NCBI RefSeq assembly: GCF_019264355.1
Contig: NZ_JAHVAH010000001.1
Span: forward strand, 480,001 to 544,000
Reading direction: 5' to 3'
DNA: 64,000 bases
From: Sphingomicrobium clamense
Lineage (GTDB): Bacteria; Pseudomonadota; Alphaproteobacteria; Sphingomonadales; Sphingomonadaceae
Within the stretch, counting starts at the first letter, position 1; each line of letters starts with the position of its first letter. A model generated the notes under the pieces. It had not been told where the DNA came from. It did not search any database and saw only the letters and a program-made list of their open reading frames with translations. This document shows, in pieces, positions 45,384 to 54,167 of this stretch. Made by a program: the position numbers and the translations under genes.

Positions 45384-48300
45384 ATGAAGAAGGCAACTCT
45401 TCGCGCAACGGCTTCGGCCTTTGCGCTCCTGGGTTCCGGCGTTGCGGCGGCCACGATGGTCGCGGCTCCGGCGGCTGCTCAGGACTATACCTCGGCGGCC
45501 TTGTCGGGCACCGTGCAGGACGAAGGCGGCAACGCCATCTCCGGCGCGACTGTCCAGCTCGTGTCGCTCGACCTCGGTTTTACGCGTACCGCGACGACCG
45601 GCGCCAACGGTGGCTTCCGCTACTCGGCGGTCCCGGCTGGTAACTACGACCTCGTCGTTTCGAACGAAACCGGCGAAGTCTATCGCGCTGAAGGCCTTCG
45701 CCTTCTCGCGTCGCAGAACGCCAACGTCGATGTCGTCATCCCCGGCGGCCTCGCCACCGAAGAAGCCATCGTCGTCCAGGGCAGCTCGCTGCTCAACGAC
45801 TTCGAAGGCACGACCCTTGGTCTCAACGTCGACGTCGAAGAACTGGTCAAGACCGTTCCGATCGGCCGCGACCTGACCTCGGTCGTCCTGCTTGCCCCGG
45901 GTACGACCCAGGGCGACAGCGCGTTCGGTAACCTCGCGTCGATCGGCGGTTCGTCGGTCGCGGAAAACGCGTACTACCTGAACGGTCTGAACATCACCAA
46001 CTTCGACAACTACCTGGGTTCGGCTCGCGTGCCGTTCGACATGTATCGTTCGGTCGAAGTGAAGTCGGGCGGTTATCCGGCCGAATTCGGTCGTGCGACC
46101 GGTGGTATCGTCAACGCCGTGACGAAGTCGGGTTCGAACGACTTCTTCGGTGCTCTCCACCTGAACTGGGCGCCCGACTGGCTGCGCAGCAACGGCCGTG
46201 ACCTGATCACCTGTGACAGCGACGGCACCTGCGAAAACTCGACCAACCGCGACGAAGATCGTGCCGACAGCTACTCGGCGATCCTCGAAGCCGGTGGCCC
46301 GGTCATCCGCGACCACCTGTTCCTCTACGGTCTCGTCGAGTTCCGTGAAGTCGACACGCTGACGGTTGCTCCGCGTTCGGGTTCGGCCACGCAGCAGATC
46401 CAGGACGATCCGTTCTGGGGCCTGAAGGTCGACGCTATTCCATTCGACGGTCACCAGCTCGAGTTCACCATCTTCGACACGCGTCGTAAGACGGAAGTGA
46501 AGAGCTACGACTATTCGGAAACCAATGGCATGGGCGTCGTCGGCGGCCAGATCGCCGAATCGGAAGCCAACTTCGGTGGCGTGAACTACGTCGCGAAGTA
46601 CACCGGTAACCTCACCGACTTCCTGACGATCTCGGGTGCCTACGGTAAGATGCGTGACCGCTTCGACAACCGCGGCATCGGCGCTTCGGCGACCAACCCG
46701 TGGTACCGTAACCTTTCGGGCGGCACGTTCTTCGACGTTCCGTTCGGCGGCTACTACACCGAACAGCGTACCGCGACGACCTCGGCTCCGTACAATACGG
46801 AACGTGAGTTCTATCGTGCTGACGTCGACCTGTTCTTCAACGCCTTCGGCGACCACCACATCCGTGCTGGTTGGGACCGTGAAATCAACACCCTGACCCG
46901 CTCGTCGGTTCGTACCGGTGGTGACTTCCTCCTGGCCGCTGGCTTCATGACCCAGGCTGCGTATGACGCAGGTTCGGGCGGCGCCGGTATCGCGCTGGTC
47001 GGTCGTGCCCCCAACGCCAGCGGCAACCCGCTGGTCGAGCTGAACTACTTCAACTCGGGTGGTGCGTTCGATTCGACGAACACCGCGTTCTACATCCAGG
47101 ACGAGTGGGACATCACCGATCGCCTGACGCTGAACCTTGGTCTTCGTAACGACAAGTTCGAAGTCGAACGTGCCGACGGTGAGATCCTCACCTCGCTCGA
47201 CGACAACTGGGCACCGCGTCTGGGCTTCACCTACGACCTGTGGCCGGAGCAGAACGGCAAGCTGTACGGCTTCTACGGCACGTACTTCCTGCCGGTCGCG
47301 TCGAACACCGCGTTCCGTATGGCGGGCTCGGAATTCTTCTTCCGTGAGCGCTTCGAAGTCCTCGGCATCGACAGCAACGGCTTGCCGATCCTCGGCGACC
47401 AGGTCACCGACCTGTCGTCGTACCAGTCGACCTGTCCGTTCGCGCTTTCGACGGTTTCGTCGGGCCAGAACTGCTCGGTCACCGGCAACGGTTCGGTTCC
47501 GCCGACCGACGCCCTGATCGCGTCGAACCTCGAAGCCACGAAGGAAACCGAGTGGCTGGTTGGTTACGAGCACGACTTCGGCGACTTCCAGGTTGGCATC
47601 AGCTACATCAACCGTCGTCTTGACCGCACCGCGGAAGACTCGGCGATTGACCTTGCTGTTCTGAACTACTGTGACGAGCAGGGCATTGTCGGCTGTGAAT
47701 CGATCTGGACTGGCTTCCACCAGTACACGATCTGGAACCCGGGTGGCACGATGACCGTCGTCCTCGACGGCGATGCGCTTTGCGACACCGATCCGCGTGC
47801 TTGTGCGGAAGTCACCTTCACGGCTGACGAGCTGGGCTACCCGGCCGCCGTCCGTAAGTATGACGCCGTCGAGCTGACCGCGCGTCGTCCGTGGGATGGC
47901 AACTGGTCGCTGAGCGGTTCGTACACCTGGTCGAAATCGCGTGGTAACACCGAAGGTCTCGTCCAGTCCGACTTCGGTCAGGACGACGCCGGCATCACGC
48001 AGGACTTCGACCAGCCGGGCTTCACCGACTTCTCGTACGGTAACCTTCCGAACGACCGTCGTCACCGCTTCAAGCTCTTCGGCGCCGCGCGCGTCATCGA
48101 TGAGCTGATCGTCGGTGCGAACCTGTCGCTCGAAAGCCCGCGTCCGCTGAGCTGCTTCGGCTTCCACCCGACCGACGTGTTCGGCAACCTCTATGGTGCG
48201 GCTTCGCACTATTGCGGTCTGCAGCCGGCACCGCGCGGTGAAGGTTCGGAAACCGATTGGCTGTTCAACGCCGACATGTCGCTGCGTTACGGCATCGACA

Positions 48301-48515
48301 TGGGTGACGACCGTCAGGTCACGCTGCGTGCAGATATCTTCAATATCTTCAACTCGCAGAACGTCACGTCGCGTAACGAGTTCGGTGATCTCGACATCGA
48401 CACTCAGAACGCTGCGGGCGAACCGACCGCGGTTATCCCGAACCCGAACTACGACAACGTCACGAGCTACCAGGCTCCGCGCGCTGTCCGTCTGGGTCTG
48501 GACATCACCTTCTAA
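45384..48515 (+). CDS. Oar-like TonB-dependent receptor
   Basis: The 1043-residue outer-membrane protein has a signal peptide (to about residue 33, APAAAQ) and a carboxypeptidase-regulatory-like beta domain (about 37-115, SGTVQDEGGNAISGATVQL). A TonB plug (GGYPAEFGRATGGIVNAVTK near 230) and a C-terminal beta barrel ending in Phe follow. Oar-type receptors import or display large ligands such as peptides or proteins. AGGAG lies seven bases upstream of ATG 45384. Codon use is strongly biased (many CGT and GGT codons), implying high expression. A terminator follows. Confidence 0.93.
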   Translation: MKKATLRATASAFALLGSGVAAATMVAAPAAAQDYTSAALSGTVQDEGGNAISGATVQLVSLDLGFTRTATTGANGGFRYSAVPAGNYDLVVSNETGEVYRAEGLRLLASQNANVDVVIPGGLATEEAIVVQGSSLLNDFEGTTLGLNVDVEELVKTVPIGRDLTSVVLLAPGTTQGDSAFGNLASIGGSSVAENAYYLNGLNITNFDNYLGSARVPFDMYRSVEVKSGGYPAEFGRATGGIVNAVTKSGSNDFFGALHLNWAPDWLRSNGRDLITCDSDGTCENSTNRDEDRADSYSAILEAGGPVIRDHLFLYGLVEFREVDTLTVAPRSGSATQQIQDDPFWGLKVDAIPFDGHQLEFTIFDTRRKTEVKSYDYSETNGMGVVGGQIAESEANFGGVNYVAKYTGNLTDFLTISGAYGKMRDRFDNRGIGASATNPWYRNLSGGTFFDVPFGGYYTEQRTATTSAPYNTEREFYRADVDLFFNAFGDHHIRAGWDREINTLTRSSVRTGGDFLLAAGFMTQAAYDAGSGGAGIALVGRAPNASGNPLVELNYFNSGGAFDSTNTAFYIQDEWDITDRLTLNLGLRNDKFEVERADGEILTSLDDNWAPRLGFTYDLWPEQNGKLYGFYGTYFLPVASNTAFRMAGSEFFFRERFEVLGIDSNGLPILGDQVTDLSSYQSTCPFALSTVSSGQNCSVTGNGSVPPTDALIASNLEATKETEWLVGYEHDFGDFQVGISYINRRLDRTAEDSAIDLAVLNYCDEQGIVGCESIWTGFHQYTIWNPGGTMTVVLDGDALCDTDPRACAEVTFTADELGYPAAVRKYDAVELTARRPWDGNWSLSGSYTWSKSRGNTEGLVQSDFGQDDAGITQDFDQPGFTDFSYGNLPNDRRHRFKLFGAARVIDELIVGANLSLESPRPLSCFGFHPTDVFGNLYGAASHYCGLQPAPRGEGSETDWLFNADMSLRYGIDMGDDRQVTLRADIFNIFNSQNVTSRNEFGDLDIDTQNAAGEPTAVIPNPNYDNVTSYQAPRAVRLGLDITF

Positions 48516-48535
48516 TCGAAGGCGATACCGTAAAG

Positions 48536-48570
48536 GGAAGGGGTGGGCTTCGGCCCGCCCCTTTCTTTTT
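48536..48570 (+). terminator. Terminator downstream of the Oar-like receptor
   Basis: An 11-bp stem with a TTCG loop (about 48538-48563, one G-T pair) is followed by CTTTCTTTTT, 20-50 bases after the receptor stop. Confidence 0.8.
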
Positions 48571-48625
48571 GCGCGAAGTCGACGAAAGCCTCGCCTGGGT
48601 GCGGGGCTTCTTGCCGTTCATGAGG

Positions 48626-50074
48626 CTAGGGGCGGTAAGCGTCCCGGAACGGCGCCATATGGTCGGCGACGGCATCGGCCTGACCGATGGCCTTGGTCGA
48701 GATCGGCGAGCGCACCTGCGTGACGCTGGCCGTCTTCACCCGCCGCTTCTTCTCGTGAAAGCGATAGACGCCTTCCTCTTCGTCTAGTCCGAAATGGCCA
48801 AGGATTCGTGGGATCCAGGCTTCGGGTTCGGAGACAAGCTCTTCGTACGGGACGGTCAGGATGCGGTCAGGAAAAATCTCGCACCAATGCGCGTGCAGCC
48901 GGTCCTCGAGGGTCATGAAATGGGCGATGTCTTCGAGCGACCAGCCCCAGGAGACGGAGCGAGTGAAGTAGTTCCGGAAGATCGACCACGCACTGTCTTC
49001 AGGGTCGCGGCGCATCCAGACGAGCTTTGCGTCGGGAAGCATGTGGAGCTGGAGCCCCAGCGTGTGTGACTGGACCAGCGACTTATCGACGATCCGTCCG
49101 GATGCGCCGAAGCGCTCGCCGATCAACCGGTCGTAGGTTCTCGCGCAGTCGCCCCACGGATCGTCCGACCCGCTGCGCTGCTGATAGGCGATGGCTCCCG
49201 CCCAGTCGCGCCGTCCGGCGGGGATGAGCGACGGGCCAACCAGATTGACCTCACCGCCATCATGGACCGCGCTGTGACTTGCGAGGATCTGCTCGACAAG
49301 GGTCGAGCCCGACCGTGGCAGACCGTTGACGAACAGGCTCCGCGATCCCTGCACCTCCGAGTGCACCAATTGCTCGATTGAATCAGACGTAAACTCACGG
49401 ACAAGCCCATCGACGTACGCCTCGGTCGCTCGTCGGTCGTAGGGCTCGAGGCGGCGGCGGATCCGCGCCCCCTCGCTATAGCGGGCAAATGCCCGATCCA
49501 TGTCACCGATGTCGGTGTAGGCCTTGCCCAATCCGTAAAGGAACCGGGCCTGCGCATCGGGCTCGACCGCAGCCAGTTGCCCGCGGACTTCTTCCATCGC
49601 CGCGATATCCGGATCGTCGGGCGTGAATTTCTTTACCATCGAGAGCGGGAACCAGCCTCGCTCGGGACTGGTCGGGGCCGCGATCAACGCCCGGAAAAAG
49701 GCCTCGGCCTCATCGAACCGTCCACTGTCGGTCGCAAGGGTCCCGCGAATCTGGAGGACGTCGGGGTGCCCCTGTGCACGTTCAGGGAGCCGCGCGATCT
49801 CCTGCTCGGCCTGCTCCTCGCGTCCGAAGGTCGCGAGCGTGCTCCAATAGTGAACGAGCCGTTCGACCGCGAGCGGCTGCGTGGCCGCGAAGCGCTTGGC
49901 AGCTTCGATCGCGATGTCGATCTCGCCAATCTGCTGTGCCAGCATGTCGACGCTGCGCCAACGATGTCCCGATGGCGGCCCGGTGCGTAGCTCCTCACGC
50001 AGGCAGAATAGAGCCCGGTCGCGATCGCCAACCTTGAGCGCATCGATCGCCTGGAGGAGCAATGGTTTGGACAT
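48626..50074 (-). CDS. TPR-containing sulfotransferase
   Basis: The 482-residue protein has an N-terminal TPR array (about 1-210) and a C-terminal sulfotransferase domain. The PAPS 5'-phosphosulfate loop is NGLPRSGSTLVEQILASH, and the 3'-phosphate segment is MRRDPEDSAWSIFRNYF. It should transfer sulfate from PAPS to an unknown acceptor, possibly a protein or small molecule presented by the TPRs. It lies antisense between two large TonB receptors. Its partner protein is not evident. Confidence 0.9.
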   Translation of the reverse strand: MSKPLLLQAIDALKVGDRDRALFCLREELRTGPPSGHRWRSVDMLAQQIGEIDIAIEAAKRFAATQPLAVERLVHYWSTLATFGREEQAEQEIARLPERAQGHPDVLQIRGTLATDSGRFDEAEAFFRALIAAPTSPERGWFPLSMVKKFTPDDPDIAAMEEVRGQLAAVEPDAQARFLYGLGKAYTDIGDMDRAFARYSEGARIRRRLEPYDRRATEAYVDGLVREFTSDSIEQLVHSEVQGSRSLFVNGLPRSGSTLVEQILASHSAVHDGGEVNLVGPSLIPAGRRDWAGAIAYQQRSGSDDPWGDCARTYDRLIGERFGASGRIVDKSLVQSHTLGLQLHMLPDAKLVWMRRDPEDSAWSIFRNYFTRSVSWGWSLEDIAHFMTLEDRLHAHWCEIFPDRILTVPYEELVSEPEAWIPRILGHFGLDEEEGVYRFHEKKRRVKTASVTQVRSPISTKAIGQADAVADHMAPFRDAYRP

Positions 50075-50118
50075 GCCGCCCGTCCTAGGCGGGTTTCACC
50101 TGCGCGCCAACAGACGCA

Positions 50119-50610
50119 TCAATTGCGTTTGACGCGCACGCCGCGACGGTCGCCGTCGATTGTCGCCATATATCCACCGAGCGGCATCTTCTTGATCTCG
50201 ATCGAGTCGCCCACGCGCGGGCGAAGATTACGGTCGACGTCGGTCATGCGCCAGATCGATCCGTCGCTCAGCCGGAAAATATACTTACCGAAATCGAGTA
50301 GTGCGAATTCGGTAATCGATTCCGAAATCTCCTTAATCTTGACGTCCTCGACCATTCGCTCGGCCGCCTTGGGAAGATTGTCGTCGCGCCCGAAATTCTC
50401 GCGCTTGGTTTCGAGCGCAACGTTGCGATCGATGACCACGAGTTCGTCGGCTTCCTGCGCCTGAGCGAGCACCCCTGCAGCCCGGTCGAAGCAGGCCAGT
50501 CGCTCGGTCGGATCCGAGATCTCCCGGCACTTCGCAACATCGTCAACTACGGTGGTAGGAGGCGCGTCCTGCAGTGCCAGTGTGAAAAGGATGGAAGCCA
50601 GAAAACTCAT
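50119..50610 (-). CDS. Exported protein of unknown function with Cys-x15-Cys motif
   Basis: The 163-residue protein has a short signal-like N-terminus (FLASILFTLALQ) and a segment, KCREISDPTERLACFDRAAG. That segment resembles the paired-Cys motif seen in VasI-type and other periplasmic proteins. A beta-rich C-terminus (LDFGKYIFRLSDGSIWRM) follows. It is divergent from the TonB receptor at 50833, with 222 bp between. Secretion is likely; function unknown. Confidence 0.65.
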   Translation of the reverse strand: MSFLASILFTLALQDAPPTTVVDDVAKCREISDPTERLACFDRAAGVLAQAQEADELVVIDRNVALETKRENFGRDDNLPKAAERMVEDVKIKEISESITEFALLDFGKYIFRLSDGSIWRMTDVDRNLRPRVGDSIEIKKMPLGGYMATIDGDRRGVRVKRN

Positions 50611-50636
50611 GTAAAGATCCTTCCCGATCTACGGCG

Positions 50637-50787
50637 TGTACATAGGCTTACTCTAAGCGATCTTGCGCTGAATTCTAGTCGTTTCGGCCATGTGATAAAA
50701 TCGTCACACCTCAACTTCCATCGTCCTTGGGGGCATTGCGCGACCGACTTGATTGGTAAAGGCTGACGACTCCTGATGTGTACATAG
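50637..50787. promoter_or_regulatory. Divergent control region with repeated TGTACATAG and TGTGA/TCACA
   Basis: TGTACATAG occurs at 50637-50645 and again at 50779-50787, each containing the palindrome TGTACA. Between them TGTGA (50691-50695) and TCACA (50704-50708) form an inverted repeat with an 8-base spacer. The interval controls the small exported protein and the TonB receptor, so these are candidate operators; no regulator is identified. Confidence 0.35.
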
Positions 50788-50832
50788 ACGGGGCTGTGTG
50801 TGGTCACATCACGTTTGAAAGGGGAGAATATG

Positions 50833-53800
50833 ATGTTGCGAACATCCAAATGTCATCTCTTGGCGTCCACCCTCCTGATGGGGTCGGTCGCCGTTAGCAC
50901 GCCTGCTTTTGCGCAGGATGTTGCTGACCCGGTGATGGGTGAGGAAGAAAACGTTCCGCCTGACGCCCTCTCGGAGCCTGAAGCCGATCAACCGGAGACA
51001 GCGCCGCTCGCCACGCAGGGCGAAGGTGAAATCGTCATTACCGGTTCACGTATCCGCCAAGACTCCTTCAACAGCCCCACACCGATCCAGGTGCTGGATG
51101 CCGAGCAGGCATTCCAGCTCGGTGTGTCGTCGGCAACCGAATTGCTCCAGCGTTCGACCGTGGCCTCGGGCCAGCAGATCGACGCGACGATCAACACCAA
51201 CGCCGGTAACTCGAACGCTTCGGAAGCGCCGCCGACCGGTGGTACCGGTTCGTCGAACATCGACCTTCGCGGTCTCGGCATCGAGCGGACGCTCGTGCTC
51301 GTCAACGGTCGTCGCCTCGGCTCGGCCGGTGTGCGCGGCGCCCCTTCGCAGCCTGACATCGGCCTGCTGCCGCTCGGCATGATCGAGCGGATCGACGTCG
51401 TCACCGAAGGTGCATCGTCGATTTACGGTGCGGACGCCGTGGCCGGCGTCGTCAACGTCATCCTTCGTGACGAATTCGACGGCCTCGAGCTGTTTGGCAA
51501 TATCGAACGCTCCGAACATGGTGGCGGCGATATCGAGCAGATCTCGGCCACGATCGGCACGTCGGGCGGTCGCGCCCGCATCATGGCCGGTCTCGAATAT
51601 TTCAACCGGAGCCGCATCTCGGGCGCCGACCGTGACTTTACGGCGGGCGGCTTGCGCGTGATCGAAGAGGGCGAAGATGGCACCATCTACACGCTCGATT
51701 CACCGCGTAATGGTTTCTTCGACAACGCGCTCAACCTCGCGGACGGCAGCTTCGTGCTGTACACGCCAGGCCAGTCGGATACGGGTGTGCCCAACTTCTC
51801 GACGCAGCCGATTGGCGCTCTGCCCGCGAACGCGCGCGACTATTGTACGTCGCTTGGGCCGGCATTCTGCTGGGTCAACTTCGTCTACTTCCCGTTCTAC
51901 TCGGATAATGACGAGCGTCTTCGTGCCGACCTGGTGCAGCCGCTCGAGCGTTATTCGTTCGTGACGAACGGCTCGTACGACCTTGATTACGACAACGACA
52001 TCAAGGCCTATTTCGAAGCCTATTTCTTCAATCGCGAACAGGAGGTGCGTGCGTCTGCCGAGCAGATCTACATGGACATCCCGGCGGAAATTCCGGTGCT
52101 TGGCGACGATGGTCGATTTACGGGCGATTATGTCGACAACCCGTTGAACCCGTTCGACCAGGACCTCTCGCCGATCATCACGCTGGACGATCTCCCGCAG
52201 ACATTCTTTGTCGATGTGCAGCAGATCCGCGGCGTGCTGGGAATCCAGGGCGATATGCCCGGCGAGTGGTTCCGTGACCGTCGTTGGCAGTTCGATGTTT
52301 CGGTCAGCTACGACAAGGGCGAAGGCTTCCAGTCGCAGAAGATCATCTTCGAACCGCACCTCTACAACGTCACGCAGGGCCTGTACCAGCGTGAGGACGG
52401 AACGCTGGGTTGTACCCCGGTCGACCGTACCGGTGTGAACGGCTTCTTCTCGCTCAACGAATGTCCGATCGTCGATTTCTTCGCCGACAATATCTACACC
52501 GGCGGACCGAACGGCGATGGTGCCTTCGCGAACGATGCGGAGCGCGATTACCTGCTTGGCAATCGTACCAACCGTACGATCCTCGAGCAGACGCTCTATG
52601 CCGCGTACATAAACGGCGACTTGTTCGACTTCTCTTGGGGCGGCGGTGCGTCGTTCGCGGCGGGTTACGAACATCGCAACGACAAGATCACCTCGCAGAA
52701 CGACATTGTCGGTGTGCTTGGCCTCAACGCGGCCGAAAACGCGCTGGTCGAAGGCGAAACGATCGGGTCGCGCAACCTCGACGAGGTCTATGGCGAACTT
52801 CAGCTGATCCTGGCCGAAGATCGTCCGGCCATCGACCTGCTGCAGATCGATGGCGCCATTCGCTATACGCACGAAAGCAATTTCGGTGGCGAAGAGACCT
52901 ATCGTCTGCGTGCGATGTATCGCCCGGTCAACTGGATCCAGCTCTCGGGTTCGTACGGCACGAGCTATCGCGCCCCGAACCTTCGCGAGCAGTTCCTGGC
53001 CGACCAAGGCGGTGGCATCTCGGGTGGTCTCGATCCGTGTATCAACGCCAACATCCAGACCGCGATCGGCCTCTCGGGTGAGAATGATCCGAACCTGCAG
53101 GCGTTGATTGCGAACTGTGTCGCGGCCGGTGTCGACTTTACCGATACCAACGGTAACGGCATCCTCGACACGACCACGCTGGGGACGGCCGGTATCACGA
53201 CCATCCCGACCAGCACCGGTGGTAACTCCAACCTGCTTCCGGAAACGTCGCGGTCGTACACGGCCACGCTGTCGGTGAGCCCGCCCATCTTCACGGGCAC
53301 GGACATCGACCTTGCGGTCAGCTATTATGACATCCAGATCGAAAACAGCGTCAACAACCTCGACGCCAGCATTGTGATCAACCGGTGTTATAACGACCTC
53401 AACTTCCCGAACCTGACGAGCCCGTTCTGCGCCAACGTGTCGCGCCGTACGGGTGGGAACAACAGCTCGCGCTTGCTGACGAACGTTACTGCGGGCTTCA
53501 TCAACTCGGGTATCGAAACCGTCCGCGGTCTCGACTTCAACGCACGCGTGCGGTCGAACCTTGGTGGTCTCGGTTGGGAAACTGCCGACCTGTTCCTCGC
53601 GGGCACGGCGAGCTACCTGCTCGAACGTGACCAGCAGCGGATCACGAGCGAACCCGTTCGCGATCTCGTCGGGACCATCGGTTTCCCCGAGTGGAAGATG
53701 CAGTTCACTGGCGGCCTCGAAGCCGGTCCGGTCACATTCCTGACCCAGCTGAACTATATCGGGAAGCAGACGTCGATCTGTTACCAGGATCTCGACGGCA

Positions 53801-54090
53801 ATGGTCCCGCCTGTCCGTTCAACACGAACTTCTTCTACGCGTTTGCAGACGGCACCCGTCCGATCTCGCGTCAGTTCGGTCGTGTTCCGGCGCAGTGGTA
53901 CCAGGACGTTTCGCTGACCTACGAGTTCAGCAACGACCTCTCGCTGACCGCAGGTATCAACAACCTGTGGGATAACGAGCCGCCGCTGATCGACCGTGTG
54001 GCGGGTCCGAACCGCCTGAACGCCGTAGCCTCTTCGGGTTACGACTTCATCGGTCGGACGTTCTTCCTGAACGCACGCTTCGGCCTCTAA
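50833..54090 (+). CDS. TonB-dependent receptor (large)
   Basis: The protein (about 1085 residues) has a signal peptide (to VSTPAFAQ), a short acidic linker and a TonB-box-like segment, GEIVITGSRIRQDSF. A plug domain (ERTLVLVNGRRLGSAG and EGASSIYGADAVAGVVNVIL) and a beta barrel ending FFLNARFGL follow. It imports an unknown ligand across the outer membrane. ATG 50833 is preferred over 50830 and GTG 50800 because GGGGAG sits six bases ahead. It has the same CGT/GGT-rich codon style as the Oar-like receptor. Confidence 0.93.
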   Translation: MLRTSKCHLLASTLLMGSVAVSTPAFAQDVADPVMGEEENVPPDALSEPEADQPETAPLATQGEGEIVITGSRIRQDSFNSPTPIQVLDAEQAFQLGVSSATELLQRSTVASGQQIDATINTNAGNSNASEAPPTGGTGSSNIDLRGLGIERTLVLVNGRRLGSAGVRGAPSQPDIGLLPLGMIERIDVVTEGASSIYGADAVAGVVNVILRDEFDGLELFGNIERSEHGGGDIEQISATIGTSGGRARIMAGLEYFNRSRISGADRDFTAGGLRVIEEGEDGTIYTLDSPRNGFFDNALNLADGSFVLYTPGQSDTGVPNFSTQPIGALPANARDYCTSLGPAFCWVNFVYFPFYSDNDERLRADLVQPLERYSFVTNGSYDLDYDNDIKAYFEAYFFNREQEVRASAEQIYMDIPAEIPVLGDDGRFTGDYVDNPLNPFDQDLSPIITLDDLPQTFFVDVQQIRGVLGIQGDMPGEWFRDRRWQFDVSVSYDKGEGFQSQKIIFEPHLYNVTQGLYQREDGTLGCTPVDRTGVNGFFSLNECPIVDFFADNIYTGGPNGDGAFANDAERDYLLGNRTNRTILEQTLYAAYINGDLFDFSWGGGASFAAGYEHRNDKITSQNDIVGVLGLNAAENALVEGETIGSRNLDEVYGELQLILAEDRPAIDLLQIDGAIRYTHESNFGGEETYRLRAMYRPVNWIQLSGSYGTSYRAPNLREQFLADQGGGISGGLDPCINANIQTAIGLSGENDPNLQALIANCVAAGVDFTDTNGNGILDTTTLGTAGITTIPTSTGGNSNLLPETSRSYTATLSVSPPIFTGTDIDLAVSYYDIQIENSVNNLDASIVINRCYNDLNFPNLTSPFCANVSRRTGGNNSSRLLTNVTAGFINSGIETVRGLDFNARVRSNLGGLGWETADLFLAGTASYLLERDQQRITSEPVRDLVGTIGFPEWKMQFTGGLEAGPVTFLTQLNYIGKQTSICYQDLDGNGPACPFNTNFFYAFADGTRPISRQFGRVPAQWYQDVSLTYEFSNDLSLTAGINNLWDNEPPLIDRVAGPNRLNAVASSGYDFIGRTFFLNARFGL

Positions 54091-54104
54091 GCCAGAGCGT
54101 CCTG

Positions 54105-54145
54105 AAAAAGACGGGGGCGGGTCCGTATGGATCCGCCCCCTTCTT
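54105..54145. terminator. Terminator between the TonB receptor and clpB
   Basis: A 12-bp stem (54113-54124 with 54129-54140, one wobble pair) is flanked by AAAAAG on the left and TTCTTATT on the right. It can serve both convergent genes. Confidence 0.75.
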
Positions 54146-54167
54146 ATTGTGCCGCCGAGAAGTCGCC

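Noticed and set aside
45327..48209. 960-codon open frame antisense to the Oar-like receptor
   Set aside because: It has no recognisable domains, is extremely Arg/Val/Asp-rich, and mirrors the biased codons of the real gene on the other strand; a shadow frame.
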